A DNA stretch of 64,000 bases from Leptobrachium leishanense (taxonomy: Eukaryota > Chordata > Amphibia > Anura > Megophryidae). A program made the translations under genes and the position numbers. Shown here in pieces: positions 1-9,843 of this stretch (within the stretch, counting starts at the first letter, position 1; each line of letters starts with the position of its first letter). Below the pieces are notes generated by a model. It worked only from the letters and a program-made list of their open reading frames with translations, had not been told where the DNA came from and searched no databases. Where the stretch lies: assembly GCA_009667805.1 (NCBI GenBank), contig CM019063.1, forward strand, positions 410,106,626-410,170,625, written 5' to 3'.

Positions 1-152
1 ACACACCACACTTTGCTGGGGGTTTAATTGCTGTGGATTCTGTGATACGCTCATACACACCGCACATGGCTGGGGATTTTATTGCTGTGGATTCTGTGAT
101 ATGTTCATACACACCGCACATGGCTGGGGGTTTTATTGCTGTGGATTCTGTG
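1..152. repeat. 54-bp tandem repeat, about 3 copies
   Basis: The motif GCTGGGG begins at 15, 69 and 123, an exact 54-bp period. Each unit continues with TATTGCTGTGGATTCTGTG-like sequence and a CATACACACCGCACATG-like end. The array is cut by the window start. Because 54 is divisible by three it keeps an 86-residue frame open, which I do not regard as a gene. Confidence 0.9.
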
Positions 153-401
153 TTGACTGCACTGTATGGCTGTGTGTGTAAATGCATGTATTTGTCTTTA
201 AATAGGCTGCTGTGCGTAAAATTCGGCACCTGCCCTTGTCTTAGCCCGGCATTGACCCTTGCCCTGCATCCAAAAGCTGGTATTGCTCCTTGAATCACCG
301 CTATATCTTCTGCCTGCACTCCACAAAGTAAGAATAGTGAATAAAGCATCTTGAGATACAGGTAGGAGACTAAATATTGGTGCTTGGCAGTAGAAGGTTA
401 A

Positions 402-650
402 CCTCCCTGGCGGTCTGATTTTGAAATTTTTATGTCAAATCGGTGCGTTTATTCGGCCCCCTGGCGGTTTTCCCGAGTGTGGCTCAGGGTTAAATTTCAA
501 TGCTGAAAGCAGTAACCCTGAGCCACACCTGGGCTGTTACATACCTGTCCCTGCACTCCCTCACTATTCTCTTGCAGTAACCTCTGGCCGATCGCGGCGT
601 CCTGGTTCCTGTTGCGAGTGGCTGATTCCCTGCACTTTGGCGGCCCTGCA
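402..650 (+). mobile_element. piggyBac-like non-autonomous element (fragment)
   Basis: TTAA at 398-401 is followed by CCTCCCTGGCGGT. Inside lies a near-perfect hairpin whose arms, GTGTGGCTCAGGGTTA and its complement, occupy 477-492 and 513-528. A relative in opposite orientation ends at 17311 with the same hairpin and a GCCATGGAGG end next to TTAA. The TTAA target and CC start fit the piggyBac superfamily by family knowledge. The right boundary is not clear; I placed it where a different foldback family seems to begin. Confidence 0.6.
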
Positions 651-757
651 GTGAATGGTGAATTCACCACAGGATGGAGCAATTTGATTCCCCGAAGTGC
701 GGGGAACAACAGTCGGCGACATTTCGGCGCTCTGTGAATGACCCCTATAGTAATGAT
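640..757. mobile_element. Foldback-type MITE relic (GGGTTATTCA-end family)
   Basis: This stretch has GTGAATGGTGAATTCACC followed by GACATTTCGGCGCTCTGTGAAT and ACCCC. The same arrangement, diverged, is seen at 37845-38015 and 15482-15683, where the ends read as GGGTTATTCA-like repeats. I infer a short foldback element whose left boundary overlaps the piggyBac-like fragment. Confidence is limited because the ends are degenerate. Confidence 0.35.
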
Positions 758-1647
758 ATATTTTGGCTGAATGCGTGAGTGTGTGTCTGTGTATGTTTGC
801 ATAAAGGTGCGTGAATATATATATATTGTGTGTGTTTGAACTTTTGGGTGCACAGCCTAATACAATAGGCTGTGCATGCCTATGGATTGCGTTAACATTG
901 TAATATTGCCCAAAGTAAATAATTTTTATAATGTCACAGATTAACCACTTACTGTTATGATGTATCAAGGGGAGGTACAGCAAAATACCAAGGAAAACTG
1001 ACATTCATTTGGATATATTACTACTAGCAGTTGTAAATTATAATAGGTAATTAAACCTCAAACAAATCTCATACCTTAATAACCCCAGATGACTCTGTTG
1101 CATGTCATTTCTAACAACATTTTAAGTTGTTTCTTTGAAAATGTTTATGATGGTAAAATCTTTCTCTGCTCTTCTTTCTTGAGTGAAATTATTGTTATTA
1201 CGGCTTTTCTCCATTTCATAATTACTGTATTGCTTACAAAGAATTGTATAAAATGTCCTGTTTTCCCCACAGCATAAAAGTGAACATAGATTGCTGTCAC
1301 AAATAAAAAGCAAAATTGTATATCCATCGGTATATCATTATGTATAATTTTGTTTACAGTTTCCCTCTAAAATTCCAATTTGTAACAAAAGTATAATTTT
1401 TTTTGGTACAAGCTACCCTGACTAAAAAGATATCTGATAGAATGTGGTTTATTTAATGTGGCAAGAAAAAAAAGATGAGATACCTAACAATTAACAAAAA
1501 TGGAGATGTCCTCAGATACCCCCTTTAACAATGAATTCTGATGGTTCAGAGGAAAGACTATATGGTTACACTTTATTATTTTAATAACCCAAAACAGACA
1601 TTAATGAGAATACTGAGAACATTGAACAGATTATATTAACTCTGTAG
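758..1647. other. Unassigned AT-rich stretch
   Basis: No coding region, TIR pair, tandem array or recognised family seen. Short open frames here (about 60 residues) are typical of random AT-rich DNA. Confidence 0.6.
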
Positions 1648-1830
1648 CTTGTCTGTCATTATGTCCCTGCTCTTGGCCCTCCAGATGTTTGGAACTACAT
1701 TTCTCATGAGGCTCAGCCAATCTAAAGAGCTACAGTTACAAGTATTTATAAAGGGCCAATAAATAAAGAGCACCTGAGCATAATGGGAGATGTAGTTCTA
1801 AAACATCTGGTCAAAATTGCTGACCACTGT
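1648..1830. mobile_element. hAT-type MITE relic (CTCCAGATGTTT family)
   Basis: The left part reads GGCCCTCCAGATGTTTGGAA with ACTACATTTC, and the right part has TGTAGTTCTAAAACATCTGG then TGCTGACCACTG. These are degenerate inverted arms of the same MITE type seen intact at 44112-44246 and as a half copy at 61720-61830. No target-site duplication is clear at this copy. Confidence 0.6.
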
Positions 1831-2046
1831 CACAGAGAGTAGAACGGGCCCTCTTCTTAACTCTTCTTTCTGCATTCTAAAACATGTATTTAACTTTGCT
1901 TCTGGGTATTCAAAATTGCTGGTGGGCATTTTTAATAATCAGTGTACAGATTAGGCTAAGAGACCAGAGCTTCAAGGAAATGTGGTGCATGATTCTTACA
2001 ACATAAAAACATATGTTGCATCCATGAAATAACCGAATATTAACCA

Positions 2047-2460
2047 CTATCTTTTGCCCGCGGCTTCGCTCGCGTGGATTTTGGGATTTGTTACAATTGT
2101 TTTTAAAAGAAACATGAGGTTTTTTTTGTCCGAACTGTACGAAATATAATTTACAGGTTGATGTCTTAAAGTAATAAGTAATGTTTATTGCAAATGTTAG
2201 TCAGGGCGTATTAGCTACAAAGTGAAGTTGTTTCATTCATATTCGTCCATGAATATATTTGGGTTGTAAATACAAACCGACGAGACAAACAAAAATAAAT
2301 TGTTTTGTTTTTTGGCATCTGGAACATAGAAAAAGTACTACTTTGTAAACTACATTAGTGGTTCTTCTTTCAGGTGCTCGGATCAGCAGAGTTAGGTGAG
2401 CTCAGACTGGAACAGGCAACGTAAAACTGCCCATGTGAGAAGCAGTCTGCCCTTAGGTCA
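2047..2460 (-). pseudogene. Helitron 3' end with helicase C-terminal relic
   Basis: Helitrons are rolling-circle DNA transposons whose Rep/helicase protein ends with a PIF1-type helicase. On the minus strand, 2455 to about 2390 translates to GIDLRADCFSHGQF followed by YVACSSLSSP, matching the conserved SHGQ.YVA.SR segment of PIF1/Helitron helicases, with the usual SRV region changed to SSL. Further along, in another frame (about 2375-2330), the translation RTTNVVYKVVL recalls the Helitron C-terminus, so at least one frameshift separates them. Still further, the minus strand has CGCGAGCGAAGCCGCGGGCA then AAAGATAG, resembling the GC hairpin plus CTRR terminus of Helitrons. The 5' part of the element is missing. 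The family call is firm; the exact terminus is inferred. Confidence 0.75.
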
Positions 2461-2469
2461 ATCCCTGTG

Positions 2470-3460
2470 TAAGGATCATCGCCGCCGGCGTAATAAAAAG
2501 CCTAAACCCAGTGCTGGCTCATAGTAGTGAGACTTTCACAAGCAGTACCACTACTCACCTCTGCCGGTGAAATGCTCAGGTGTTGCCTAGATCACCTACT
2601 ACTCCTGCATAAAACCAGGCCACACCTGAGACTCAGGACTTCCACATTGCCTTGGAAATATCCAAGCTGTTAGGAGCTACCTGCGATTCCTCCAAGAAAC
2701 CTGTGACCCATACTCTGCTGGATCCTACCCTCTCAAGACTACCCCTGTTACAGTTCCACCTGGACTTATTATTTACAAACCTCCTGGACCTTCTGTTTAC
2801 TACAGACCTCTGGACTTGTCATCTTCCTGGATCTCCCAAGTTTTCCTTACCTGGATCACAAGGACTTGCCCACGTCTCTAGTACTGATATATTCATATAT
2901 ATATAACCTTAAGTATACTGTTTCTGTTTTCCCATTTGTTATCTGCAGCTCCCTCTAGCCCTGTAACCTGTATATATTCTGCTCTAGTTCCCTCTAGCCC
3001 TGTAACCTGTATATATTCTGCTCTAGTTCCCTCTAGCCCTGTAACCTGTATATATTCTGCTCTAGCCCTATAACCTGTATTCTGCTCTAGTTCTCTCAAG
3101 CCCTGTAACCTGTATATATTCTGCTCTAGTTCTCTCAAGCCCTGTAACCTGTATATATTCTGCTCTAGTTCTCTCTAGCCCTATAACCTGTATATATTCT
3201 GCTCTAGTTCTCTCTAGCCCTGAAACCTGTATATATTCTGCTCGTTCTCTCTAGCCCTGTAACCTGTGTATATTCTGCTCGTTCTCTCTAGCCCAGTAAC
3301 CTGTGTATATACATATATACACTTTCTCCTCCCCTATTACTTAGCTTTCTCCCACTTCTCTCGTTTACCCCTCCTAGATTCTGTTGTTGCCTCTGGCGTA
3401 TCCCTTTTGTGCCTTTTCTCAATAAATCCTTTTATATATAAACTAGTTGTAAAGCCTGCC
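2470..3460 (+). mobile_element. LTR-like sequence (possible solo LTR, unbounded)
   Basis: The composition is like vertebrate gypsy-type LTRs: short CCTGGACTT-type pyrimidine-rich phrases, a CCTGCATAAAACCAGG segment that could hold a TATA-like site, and an AATAAA at about 3420 near the right side. No TG...CA ends or target-site duplication could be fixed. A 39-bp minisatellite lies inside. The call rests on resemblance only. Confidence 0.3.
2940..3310. repeat. 39-bp minisatellite, about 9 units
   Basis: CTGTAACCTG recurs at 2961, 3000 and 3039, then at slightly variable spacing to about 3310. Units contain GTATATATTCTGCTCTAG and a CTCTCTAGCCC-like part. The minus-strand translation LEGTRAEYIQVTG repeats because 39 is a multiple of three. 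This is repeat-driven and not a gene. Confidence 0.9.
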
Positions 3461-4720
3461 CAGAGGGCAGTCTATTGTGGATATACTGCCCCTGCTCATG
3501 TATACTGCCCCAGCTCGTGGATAATTGCCCAGCTCGTGGATAATTGCCCCAGCACGTGGATACTGCCCCAGCACGTGGATATTGCCCCAGCACGTGGATA
3601 TTGCCCCAGCTCGTGGATATTGCCCCAGCACGTGGATACTGCCCCAGCACGTAGAAACTGCCCCAGAACGTGGATACTGCCCCCAGCACGTGATACTGCC
3701 CCAGCACGTGGATATTGCCCCAGCACGTGGATATTGCCCCAGCACGTGGATATTGCCGCCAGCACGTGGATACTGCCCCAGCTCGTGGATTACTGCCCTA
3801 GCACGTGGATATTGCCCCAGCACGTGGATATTGCCCCAGCTCGTGGATACTGCCCCAGCTCGTGGATATTGCCCCAGCACGTGGATGGATACTGCCCCCA
3901 GCACGTGGATATTGCCCCAGCTCGTGGATACTGCCCCAGCTCCTGGATATTGCCCCGCACGTGGATACTGCCCCAGCACGTGGATATTGACCCAGCACGT
4001 GGATATTGCCCCAGCACGTGGATATTGCCCCAGCACGTGGATACTGCCCCCAGCACGTGATACTGCCCCAGCACGTGGATATTGCCCCAGCACGTGGATA
4101 CTGCCCAGCACATGGATATTGCCCCAGCACGTGGATTGATACTGCCCCAGCACGTGGATACTGCCCCAGCACGTGGATGGATTACTGCCCCCAGCACGTG
4201 GATACTGCCCCAGCACGTGGATACTGCCCCAGCTCGTGGATACTGCCCAGCACATGGATATTGCCCCAGCACGTGGATTGATACTTGCCCCAGCACGTGG
4301 ACTGCCCCAGCACGTGGATACTGCCCCAGCAACGTGGATGGAATACTGCCCCAGCACGTGGATACTGCCCCAAGCTCGTGGATACTGCCCAAGCACGTGG
4401 ATACTGCCCAAACACGTGGATACTGCCCAAGCACGTGGATACTGCCCCAGCTCGTAGATACTGCCCCAGCTCGTGGATACTGCCCCAGCTCGTGGATACT
4501 GCCCCCAGCACGTGGATACTGCCCCAGCTCGTGGATACTGCCCCAGCACGTGGATACTGCCCCAGCTCGTGGATATTGCCCCAGCACGTGGATATCGCCC
4601 CCCCCCCGCTCGTGGATATGGCCCCCCGCTCGTGGATATGGCCCCCCCGCTCGTGGATATGGCCCCCCCGCTCGTGGATATGGCCCCCCCGCTCGTGGAT
4701 ATGGCCCCCCCGCTCGTGGA
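3440..4720. repeat. 19-bp minisatellite with CACGTG in most units
   Basis: The consensus unit is GCCCCAGCACGTGGATACT (19 bp; starts near 3551, 3570 and 3589 show the period), with roughly sixty units to about 4600. Variants carry AGCTCGTGG in place of AGCACGTGG, and some units have 1-5 bp insertions. The last units (about 4600-4720) change to CCCCCCGCTCGTGGATATG at 20-22 bp spacing. Each CACGTG is a canonical E-box core. Because 19 is not a multiple of three, three units make a 57-bp (19-residue) coding period, which explains the long PQHVDTAPARGYCP-type frames on both strands. Confidence 0.95.
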
Positions 4721-4721
4721 T

Positions 4722-4937
4722 ATACTCACCTACATCGGCCCTCCAGCGATGGCGGTCCCGCGTCCCGCTTCCAGCGTCCTCTCTCGCTCCGTTGGTCGCC
4801 GGGATGACGTCACGAAAGCCTTGACCCCGGGGTCAAAGGCTTTCGTGACGTCATTCCGGCGAACAACGGAGCGAGAGAGGACGCTGGAAGCGGGACCGCC
4901 ATCGCTGGAGGAGCTAAGGGCCGATGTAGGTGAGTAT
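4722..4937. repeat. GC-rich palindrome 1 (about 100-bp arms)
   Basis: The left arm starts ATACTCACCTACATCGGCC and the right arm ends GGCCGATGTAGGTGAGTAT. The centre is TTGACCCCGGGGTCAA at 4821-4836. Arms are nearly identical apart from small indels near the left end. Each arm contains TGACGTCA (4805-4812 and 4846-4853). Confidence 0.95.
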
Positions 4938-4953
4938 GTGTAGGCAACATCCC

Positions 4954-5142
4954 CTACATTGGCCCGGAGCCTCAGCGGTGGCTGTCGTAGGCTGCTCGGC
5001 CGGCCTCCAGGCTTAGGCGAGCTCCGGCTCGGCTGGGCCTGTAGGCCCAAGCCAAGCCGGGGGCTCGCCTGAGCCTGGAGGCCGGCCGAGCAGCCTGCGA
5101 CAGCCGGAGGACAGTCACCGCTGGAGCTCAGGGCTAATGTAG
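4954..5142. repeat. GC-rich palindrome 2
   Basis: Arms run from CTACATTGGCCC to GGGCTAATGTAG, meeting at about 5041 around GGGCCTGTAGGCCC. Long arm segments such as GGCTGCTCGGCCGGCCTCCA are mirrored on the other side. The outer ACATTGGCCC / GGGCTAATGT resembles the ends of palindrome 1. Confidence 0.9.
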
Positions 5143-5165
5143 GTGAGTATGTGCTTCTTCACACC

Positions 5166-5558
5166 CACCCTGCTTACTCGGCCGGTATCCAAGCTTAGGC
5201 GAGCCCCCGGCTTGGCCTAGAGGCCCAGCAGAGCCGGGGACTCGCCGCCTGAGCATGGAGGCCGGTCGAGTTGCATGCTCGCCGTCCTCCAGGCTCAGGT
5301 GAGTCCCTGGCTCGGCTGGGCCTCTAGGCCCAAGCCAAGCCGGGGGCTCGCCTGAGCCTGGATGCCGACCAAGCTTAGGCGAGCCCCCGGCTTGGCGTGG
5401 GCCTAGAGGCCGAGCCGGGGACTCGCCTGAGCCTGGGACGCCCGAGCATGCAACTCGACGGCCTCCATGCTCAGGCGAGTCCCCGGCTCGGCAGGGCCTC
5501 TAGGCCCAAGCCAAGCCGGGGCTCGCTAAGCTTGGATACCGGCCGAGCAAGCAGGGTG
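5166..5558. repeat. GC-rich palindrome 3 with palindromes in its loop
   Basis: Outer arms CACCCTGC...TACTCGGCCGGTATCCAAGC and the complement end at 5558. Further inside, GAGTTGCATGCTCG pairs with CGAGCATGCAACTC. The central loop again holds palindromic CTCAGGTGAGTCCCTGGCT-type modules with GGGCCTCTAGGCCC at their centres. This is a nested set of inverted repeats, about 393 bp in all. Confidence 0.9.
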
Positions 5559-5577
5559 TGTGTGTGTGTGTAGAGCA

Positions 5578-5724
5578 CATACTCACCTACATCGGCCTCG
5601 AGTCCTCCACCGGTTCCACACATACTCACCGACATCGGCCCTTAGCTCCTCCAGCGATGGCGGTCCCGCTTGCAGCATCCTCTCTCTCTCCGTTGCTTGC
5701 CAGGATGACGTCACGAAAGCCTTT
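5578..5724. repeat. Left arm of a further palindrome, cut by the gap
   Basis: From about 5622 the sequence repeats the left arm of palindrome 1 (TACTCACCGACATCGGCCC, then AGCGATGGCGGTCCCGC, TGACGTCA at 5706-5713, GAAAGCCTT). It stops at 5724, the position equivalent to the palindrome-1 centre, where the N run begins. A short TACTCACCTACATCGGCC stub also lies at 5578-5598. Confidence 0.9.
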
Positions 5725-5824
5725 NNNNNNNNNNNNNNNNNNNNNNNNNNNNNNNNNNNNNNNNNNNNNNNNNNNNNNNNNNNNNNNNNNNNNNNNNNNN
5801 NNNNNNNNNNNNNNNNNNNNNNNN
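5725..5824. other. Assembly gap, 100 N
   Basis: Exactly 100 unknown bases, a common placeholder length for a gap of unknown size. It starts where the palindrome centre would be expected. Confidence 0.98.
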
Positions 5825-5879
5825 CCAGCATAATCTTAGCATGGTCTCTGTCTCCCTCTGGTGGCCATTGCAAGTAGAA

Positions 5880-6430
5880 GCAGCAGAACAGTCTTTTTAA
5901 ACACAGCGCTACACATGTTTTTATTATGTTTCAAGCAAATTGTATATACCAATTTCCATGCCTGTAATACATTTGGCTTTTGAAATATAGGTATACTGAT
6001 TAAAGTATTATCCCATTCCCCCCCCCCCCACTGGATTTTTGGAAAATGTAAAACACATGTTTGGTTTTTTCCAAAGAATCTAAATACCAATTTTACGCCT
6101 GCAACATCTTTTGGTTTTTGAAATATAGGTATAGTGATAAAAGTATTCACCCCCTTTTCACTCCCCCCCCCCACTGGATTTTCAGAAAAGGGTAGAACAC
6201 ATGTTTTTTTATTTTACAACAAGATTGAAAATACCAGTTTTCACGCCTGTAGCATCTTTGATTTTTGAGCTATAGGTATTCTGTTTAAGATAATCAACCC
6301 CCTTAGGGATGGAATTTCCAAACAATCCTTCCATAGCGGGTGCCTACATCATAAAAACAATGTACCTTCAAAATTTCCCGTTCCTAGGATAAACGGTTCG
6401 AGCTGGGCAGTCAGTCAGTCAGGACTTTTC
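5880..6430 (+). mobile_element. Three ~143-bp tandem units plus GTCAGTCAG tail
   Basis: ACACATGTTT-like starts at 5911, 6053 and 6197 give periods of 142 and 144 bp. Each unit contains a TTTTTGAAATATAGGTATWCTG-type segment and a C-rich CCCCC(A)CTGGATTTTC stretch. The last unit runs into CCCCCTTAGGGATGGAATTT, GGATAAACGGTTCGAGC and GGGCAGTCAGTCAGTCAGGA. From memory, similar non-coding ends accompany Helitron or LINE relics in animals; the family is not settled from sequence alone. Confidence 0.6.
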
Positions 6431-6599
6431 AGGAATATCCACCGAGACTGCTGCACCAGGCAAGGAAGTTGTGATTTTGGAGAGTGCTGAACCCAGTGTT
6501 AAGAATATGAATATATATATATTAGTTATATATGCTATGATATGTTGCTTGCAAGACACTATCCATTTGATCACAATGCGGTTGGGAAACACATTTTAA

Positions 6600-7282
6600 C
6601 CACTTGAATGCTAAGGACGCGCTCAGCGCGTCCTCAGCATTCCCGCTGGTATGCGGAGGACGCGCTGAGCGCGTCCTCGCATTGGGGTCAGCGTTCGGCC
6701 GGGTTCCGGCCGATCGCTGGCCCCTCCGGTGCGGGCTGACATCCTGGATGTCAGCCCGGCATCCGGAGCAGTGGCCGCCATTATTAGGTGTCATCGCGCC
6801 CCCGCGATGACACCTAATTCAGGCGCCCCCCCCCGCATGTGCGGAGGAGGCGCCTGAAAGGGAGGGGGGGGAGGTCCTTCGGACCTCTCTCCCTCCCGAT
6901 CGGCGGCTCACAGGGGCTTAACCCAGGCATCATTTGGAAGGGCACAGCCTGCCCTTCCAAATGATGCCTGGCATTAACCCCTGGGGAGCTGGATCGCAAA
7001 TCGGCGCTGAAAAGCGCCGATTTGCGATCCTTCCCGGGAGCTGGCCGACATCTTGGATGTCGGCCAAGCTTCCGGAACTCCCCCAGAGGACTGGCGTCAT
7101 CGTGCGCAGCACGATGACGCCAGTCCTAGCATTAACCCCTAACTGCCACGAACTGTGGAGATAGGGAGTTCCAATGAACTCCCTATCTCCCGATCCGTGG
7201 CAGTTAGGGGTTAAATTTTGATATCGTTGGATCGGCCAGAGCATGGCCGTTCCAACGATACCAAACATGAAAGTAAAAAAAA

Positions 7283-7317
<35 letters not shown>

Positions 7318-7802
7318 ACTTTTTTTTTTTTTTTTTTTTGGTTTGTTAATGCAGCAATATTGTTCCCATTTCAATTATAATGTGAACAATGATGCTGCAT
7401 TAACGATTTTTGTATGCGGTGCGTTTGTTAAAAATGGTGTCATTTTCCCCAAAAAAAAATGTAACGAGACCCCATCTCTAATTTTTTTAACAAGCGCACC
7501 CCATACAAAATATAACCGCAATTGCTCGCATGTTAAAATGTGGAAAAAAACACTTTACACGCTGTAAATTATTGAAAATACATATTTTATTGCATTTTTT
7601 GTTATAATATACAAACATGACATAACGTATACATATAATAATGACATATTATGAATCTACCGAGTCTGACGGAAAGAACGATATATAATATGTCGATGTC
7701 ATATACTAAAATAAGCCTTCAAAACAGGTTTAAACATGATGCGCAAAACAGGTAAAAAATGACCTCAGCACAGGGGCGGGAAAAGCCTCAGCAGCGAAAG
7801 GG
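6600..7802 (+). mobile_element. TTAA element A1: hairpin-cascade, piggyBac-like, 1203 bp
   Basis: The element is flanked by TTAA at 6596-6599 and 7803-7806. It begins CCACTTGAATGCTAAGGACG and ends, read inward on the minus strand, CCCTTTCGCTGCTGAGG; these are imperfect TIRs. TTAA targets and CC ends suggest the piggyBac superfamily by family knowledge. There is no transposase. Positions 6610-7260 form about 13 successive hairpins, for example GGATCGCAAATCGGCGC with its complement, and ATTAGGTGTCATCGCG with its complement. The rest is AT-rich, with long A and T runs at 7287-7340. A copy in opposite orientation is at 9194-14578. Confidence 0.85.
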
Positions 7803-7806
7803 TTAA

Positions 7807-8730
7807 TGAATAAATGTATGATATCTGCTAAAGATTAAACAGACCACCGATGTCAAAATATTAAAGACATAAATGAGGCTAAATAAAAATAAAATATTAA
7901 ATGAGTCCTTGATTTTGGTTGTTAATATTTGTTCTTGAAGGTCATCCCATCATTTCATTTAAATTGTTTGCACTGCGCTTCATAGCTTTCAGGAGAATAG
8001 CAGATGTTGAGGGTTTATATAAAAATATCTTATATATTGCATGGTGTAATTGGTTTCTAAGTGAAGCAAATGTATGCCAGATCAGGATTTTTTTATAAAG
8101 ATACAAGTGCCAAAAATAATATTATTAAAACATAGCATTCATTCAAAAAGTAAACTGATTATTTGGGAAAACCAACAAAATTAAATCTAAAAACAACCTG
8201 CATAAGCAGAAAACATCCTACCCCTAAAGGGGGTTAACGGCGATGCCAAAGTAATGGTCACCACTCTGAAAATAGGTGGTACACTGTTCACATTCAGCCT
8301 AAAGCTGCTGAATAGAAGACAGCACACGGTACTTAGAATGTCCGTGATATAATAAAGGTAAGGCAGGATAGTCAAGTATAATAGTGAAACAATGAGAGAC
8401 TGCACAGAGATACAATAAACCTACAAATTAAATCTCGATAACTGGGAGCGCTCCCATAAAGCAGACTCAGAGCAAGGTATTTAAGCAAAAGAAAAAGGCA
8501 TCATTGGTGACTAACTCAACTCGACGCGTTTCGTCATTGCTGATGTCATCAGGAGTGTATCAGAGCTTAGTGAGGTCATAAAGATAGGTTGCTTAGTGTC
8601 CTTCCACCGGTGGCCTTTCTTAAAGCATATGAACGTAGCCATTTTCTTATTTATAAGCAGATATTTTCAGATTAGGGTTTTTTCCTAATTCTCAAAATAA
8701 GCTTATGTACGCCTTTATTTGGGCTAATTT
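7807..8730. other. Unassigned AT-rich stretch
   Basis: No coding region or element boundary recognised. On the minus strand, 8560-8510 reads CTGATGACATCAGCAATGAC then GAAACGCGTC, an arrangement that recurs on the plus strand at 15727-15765 (TGATGAAG...GCGAAACGCATC). Confidence 0.5.
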
Positions 8731-9370
8731 TTAACTCCTTCGCTGCTGAGCCATTTCACGTCTGTGTGCTGAGCTCATTTTTACCGCTTTTGCTCATCAT
8801 ATTAAAACGCGATTTGAAGTCACATTTTATTATATGACCCAGACATATAATATATCGTTCTTTCCGGCACACTCGGCACATTCATAATATATCATTATTA
8901 TATGTATACATCATGCCCTGTTTGCATATTATAACAAAAAATGCAATACAATTAGAATTTTTAATCATCTACAGCGTGTAAAGTGAGTTTTTTTCACATT
9001 TTATCATATGAGCCTTTTGCGGTTATATTTTCTATGGGGTGCGCTTGTTAAAAAAATTAGAAATGGGGACTCATTACATTTTTTTGGGGGGGAATTACGT
9101 GATTTTTAGCAAATGCACCCCATAGAAAAAGATCATTAGTGCAGCATCATTGTTCACATTATAATTGAAATGGGAACAATATTACTGCATTAACCCTTTC
9201 GCTGCTGAGGCTTTTCCCGCCCCTGTGCTGAGGTCATTTTTACCGGTTTTGCTCATCATGTTTAAACGTGTTTTGAAGGCTTATTTTAGTATATGACCCA
9301 GACATATTATATATCGTTCTTTCCGTCAGACTCGGTAGATTCATAATATGTCATTATTATATGTATACGT

Positions 9371-9843
9371 TGAAAGGTATTTTAATATGATAGGTAGTGT
9401 GAATCCACCCCCCCCCATTATAAGTGTCAAACCCTGCAAGTCTTTTACTTGCATAGGATGTTAGCCTGTGGAATTTAGCCATTTCCTTTGTGTGCAGGAA
9501 GGGGTGTGTGAAAAGTGTATGCTAGAAAAAGCCATCTCTGAATCAATATAGTAATTTTTGGCTCACTGTTGGTTAAACTCTGACGTAGAAATGTATCTGT
9601 ATGCTGATTGGCTATAAGTTCTTTGAAATCTAATAAAAGACCTGTCTAAGGAAGGATATTTCAGACAGGACTGACGCTACATTGCTTTGTGGCTGATTTT
9701 GTTGTCTCTCGCCATGGTGAAGCGCCGCGCCCTGTTTTCAACTTTGATATATGAGAAGAAACTTGAAAAAGGTTTATTGAAATTTCATAAATGGTAATTA
9801 TTATAGGGAGTTTGTTTTGTTTGCTTTAAATCCAAATTTATCA
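9371..9843 (+). repeat. 5' long terminal repeat
   Basis: 473 bp, TG...CA, preceded by TACGT. Contains a run of Cs near 9409, GGCTATAAG at about 9610 and TAATAAAAG at about 9631. Nearly identical to 13041-13513; one visible difference is TGTGTGCAGG versus TGTATGCAGG. Confidence 0.93.

Noticed and set aside
3440..4720. CRISPR-like array
   Set aside because: Repeats are contiguous without unique spacers and the genome is a vertebrate one.
3266..4943. Several long frames (up to 428 residues) on both strands with PQHVDTAPARGYCP or STCWGSIHVLGQY repeats
   Set aside because: They are translations of the 19-bp minisatellite. All frames on both strands stay open because the unit has few stops, and there is no non-repeat coding part.
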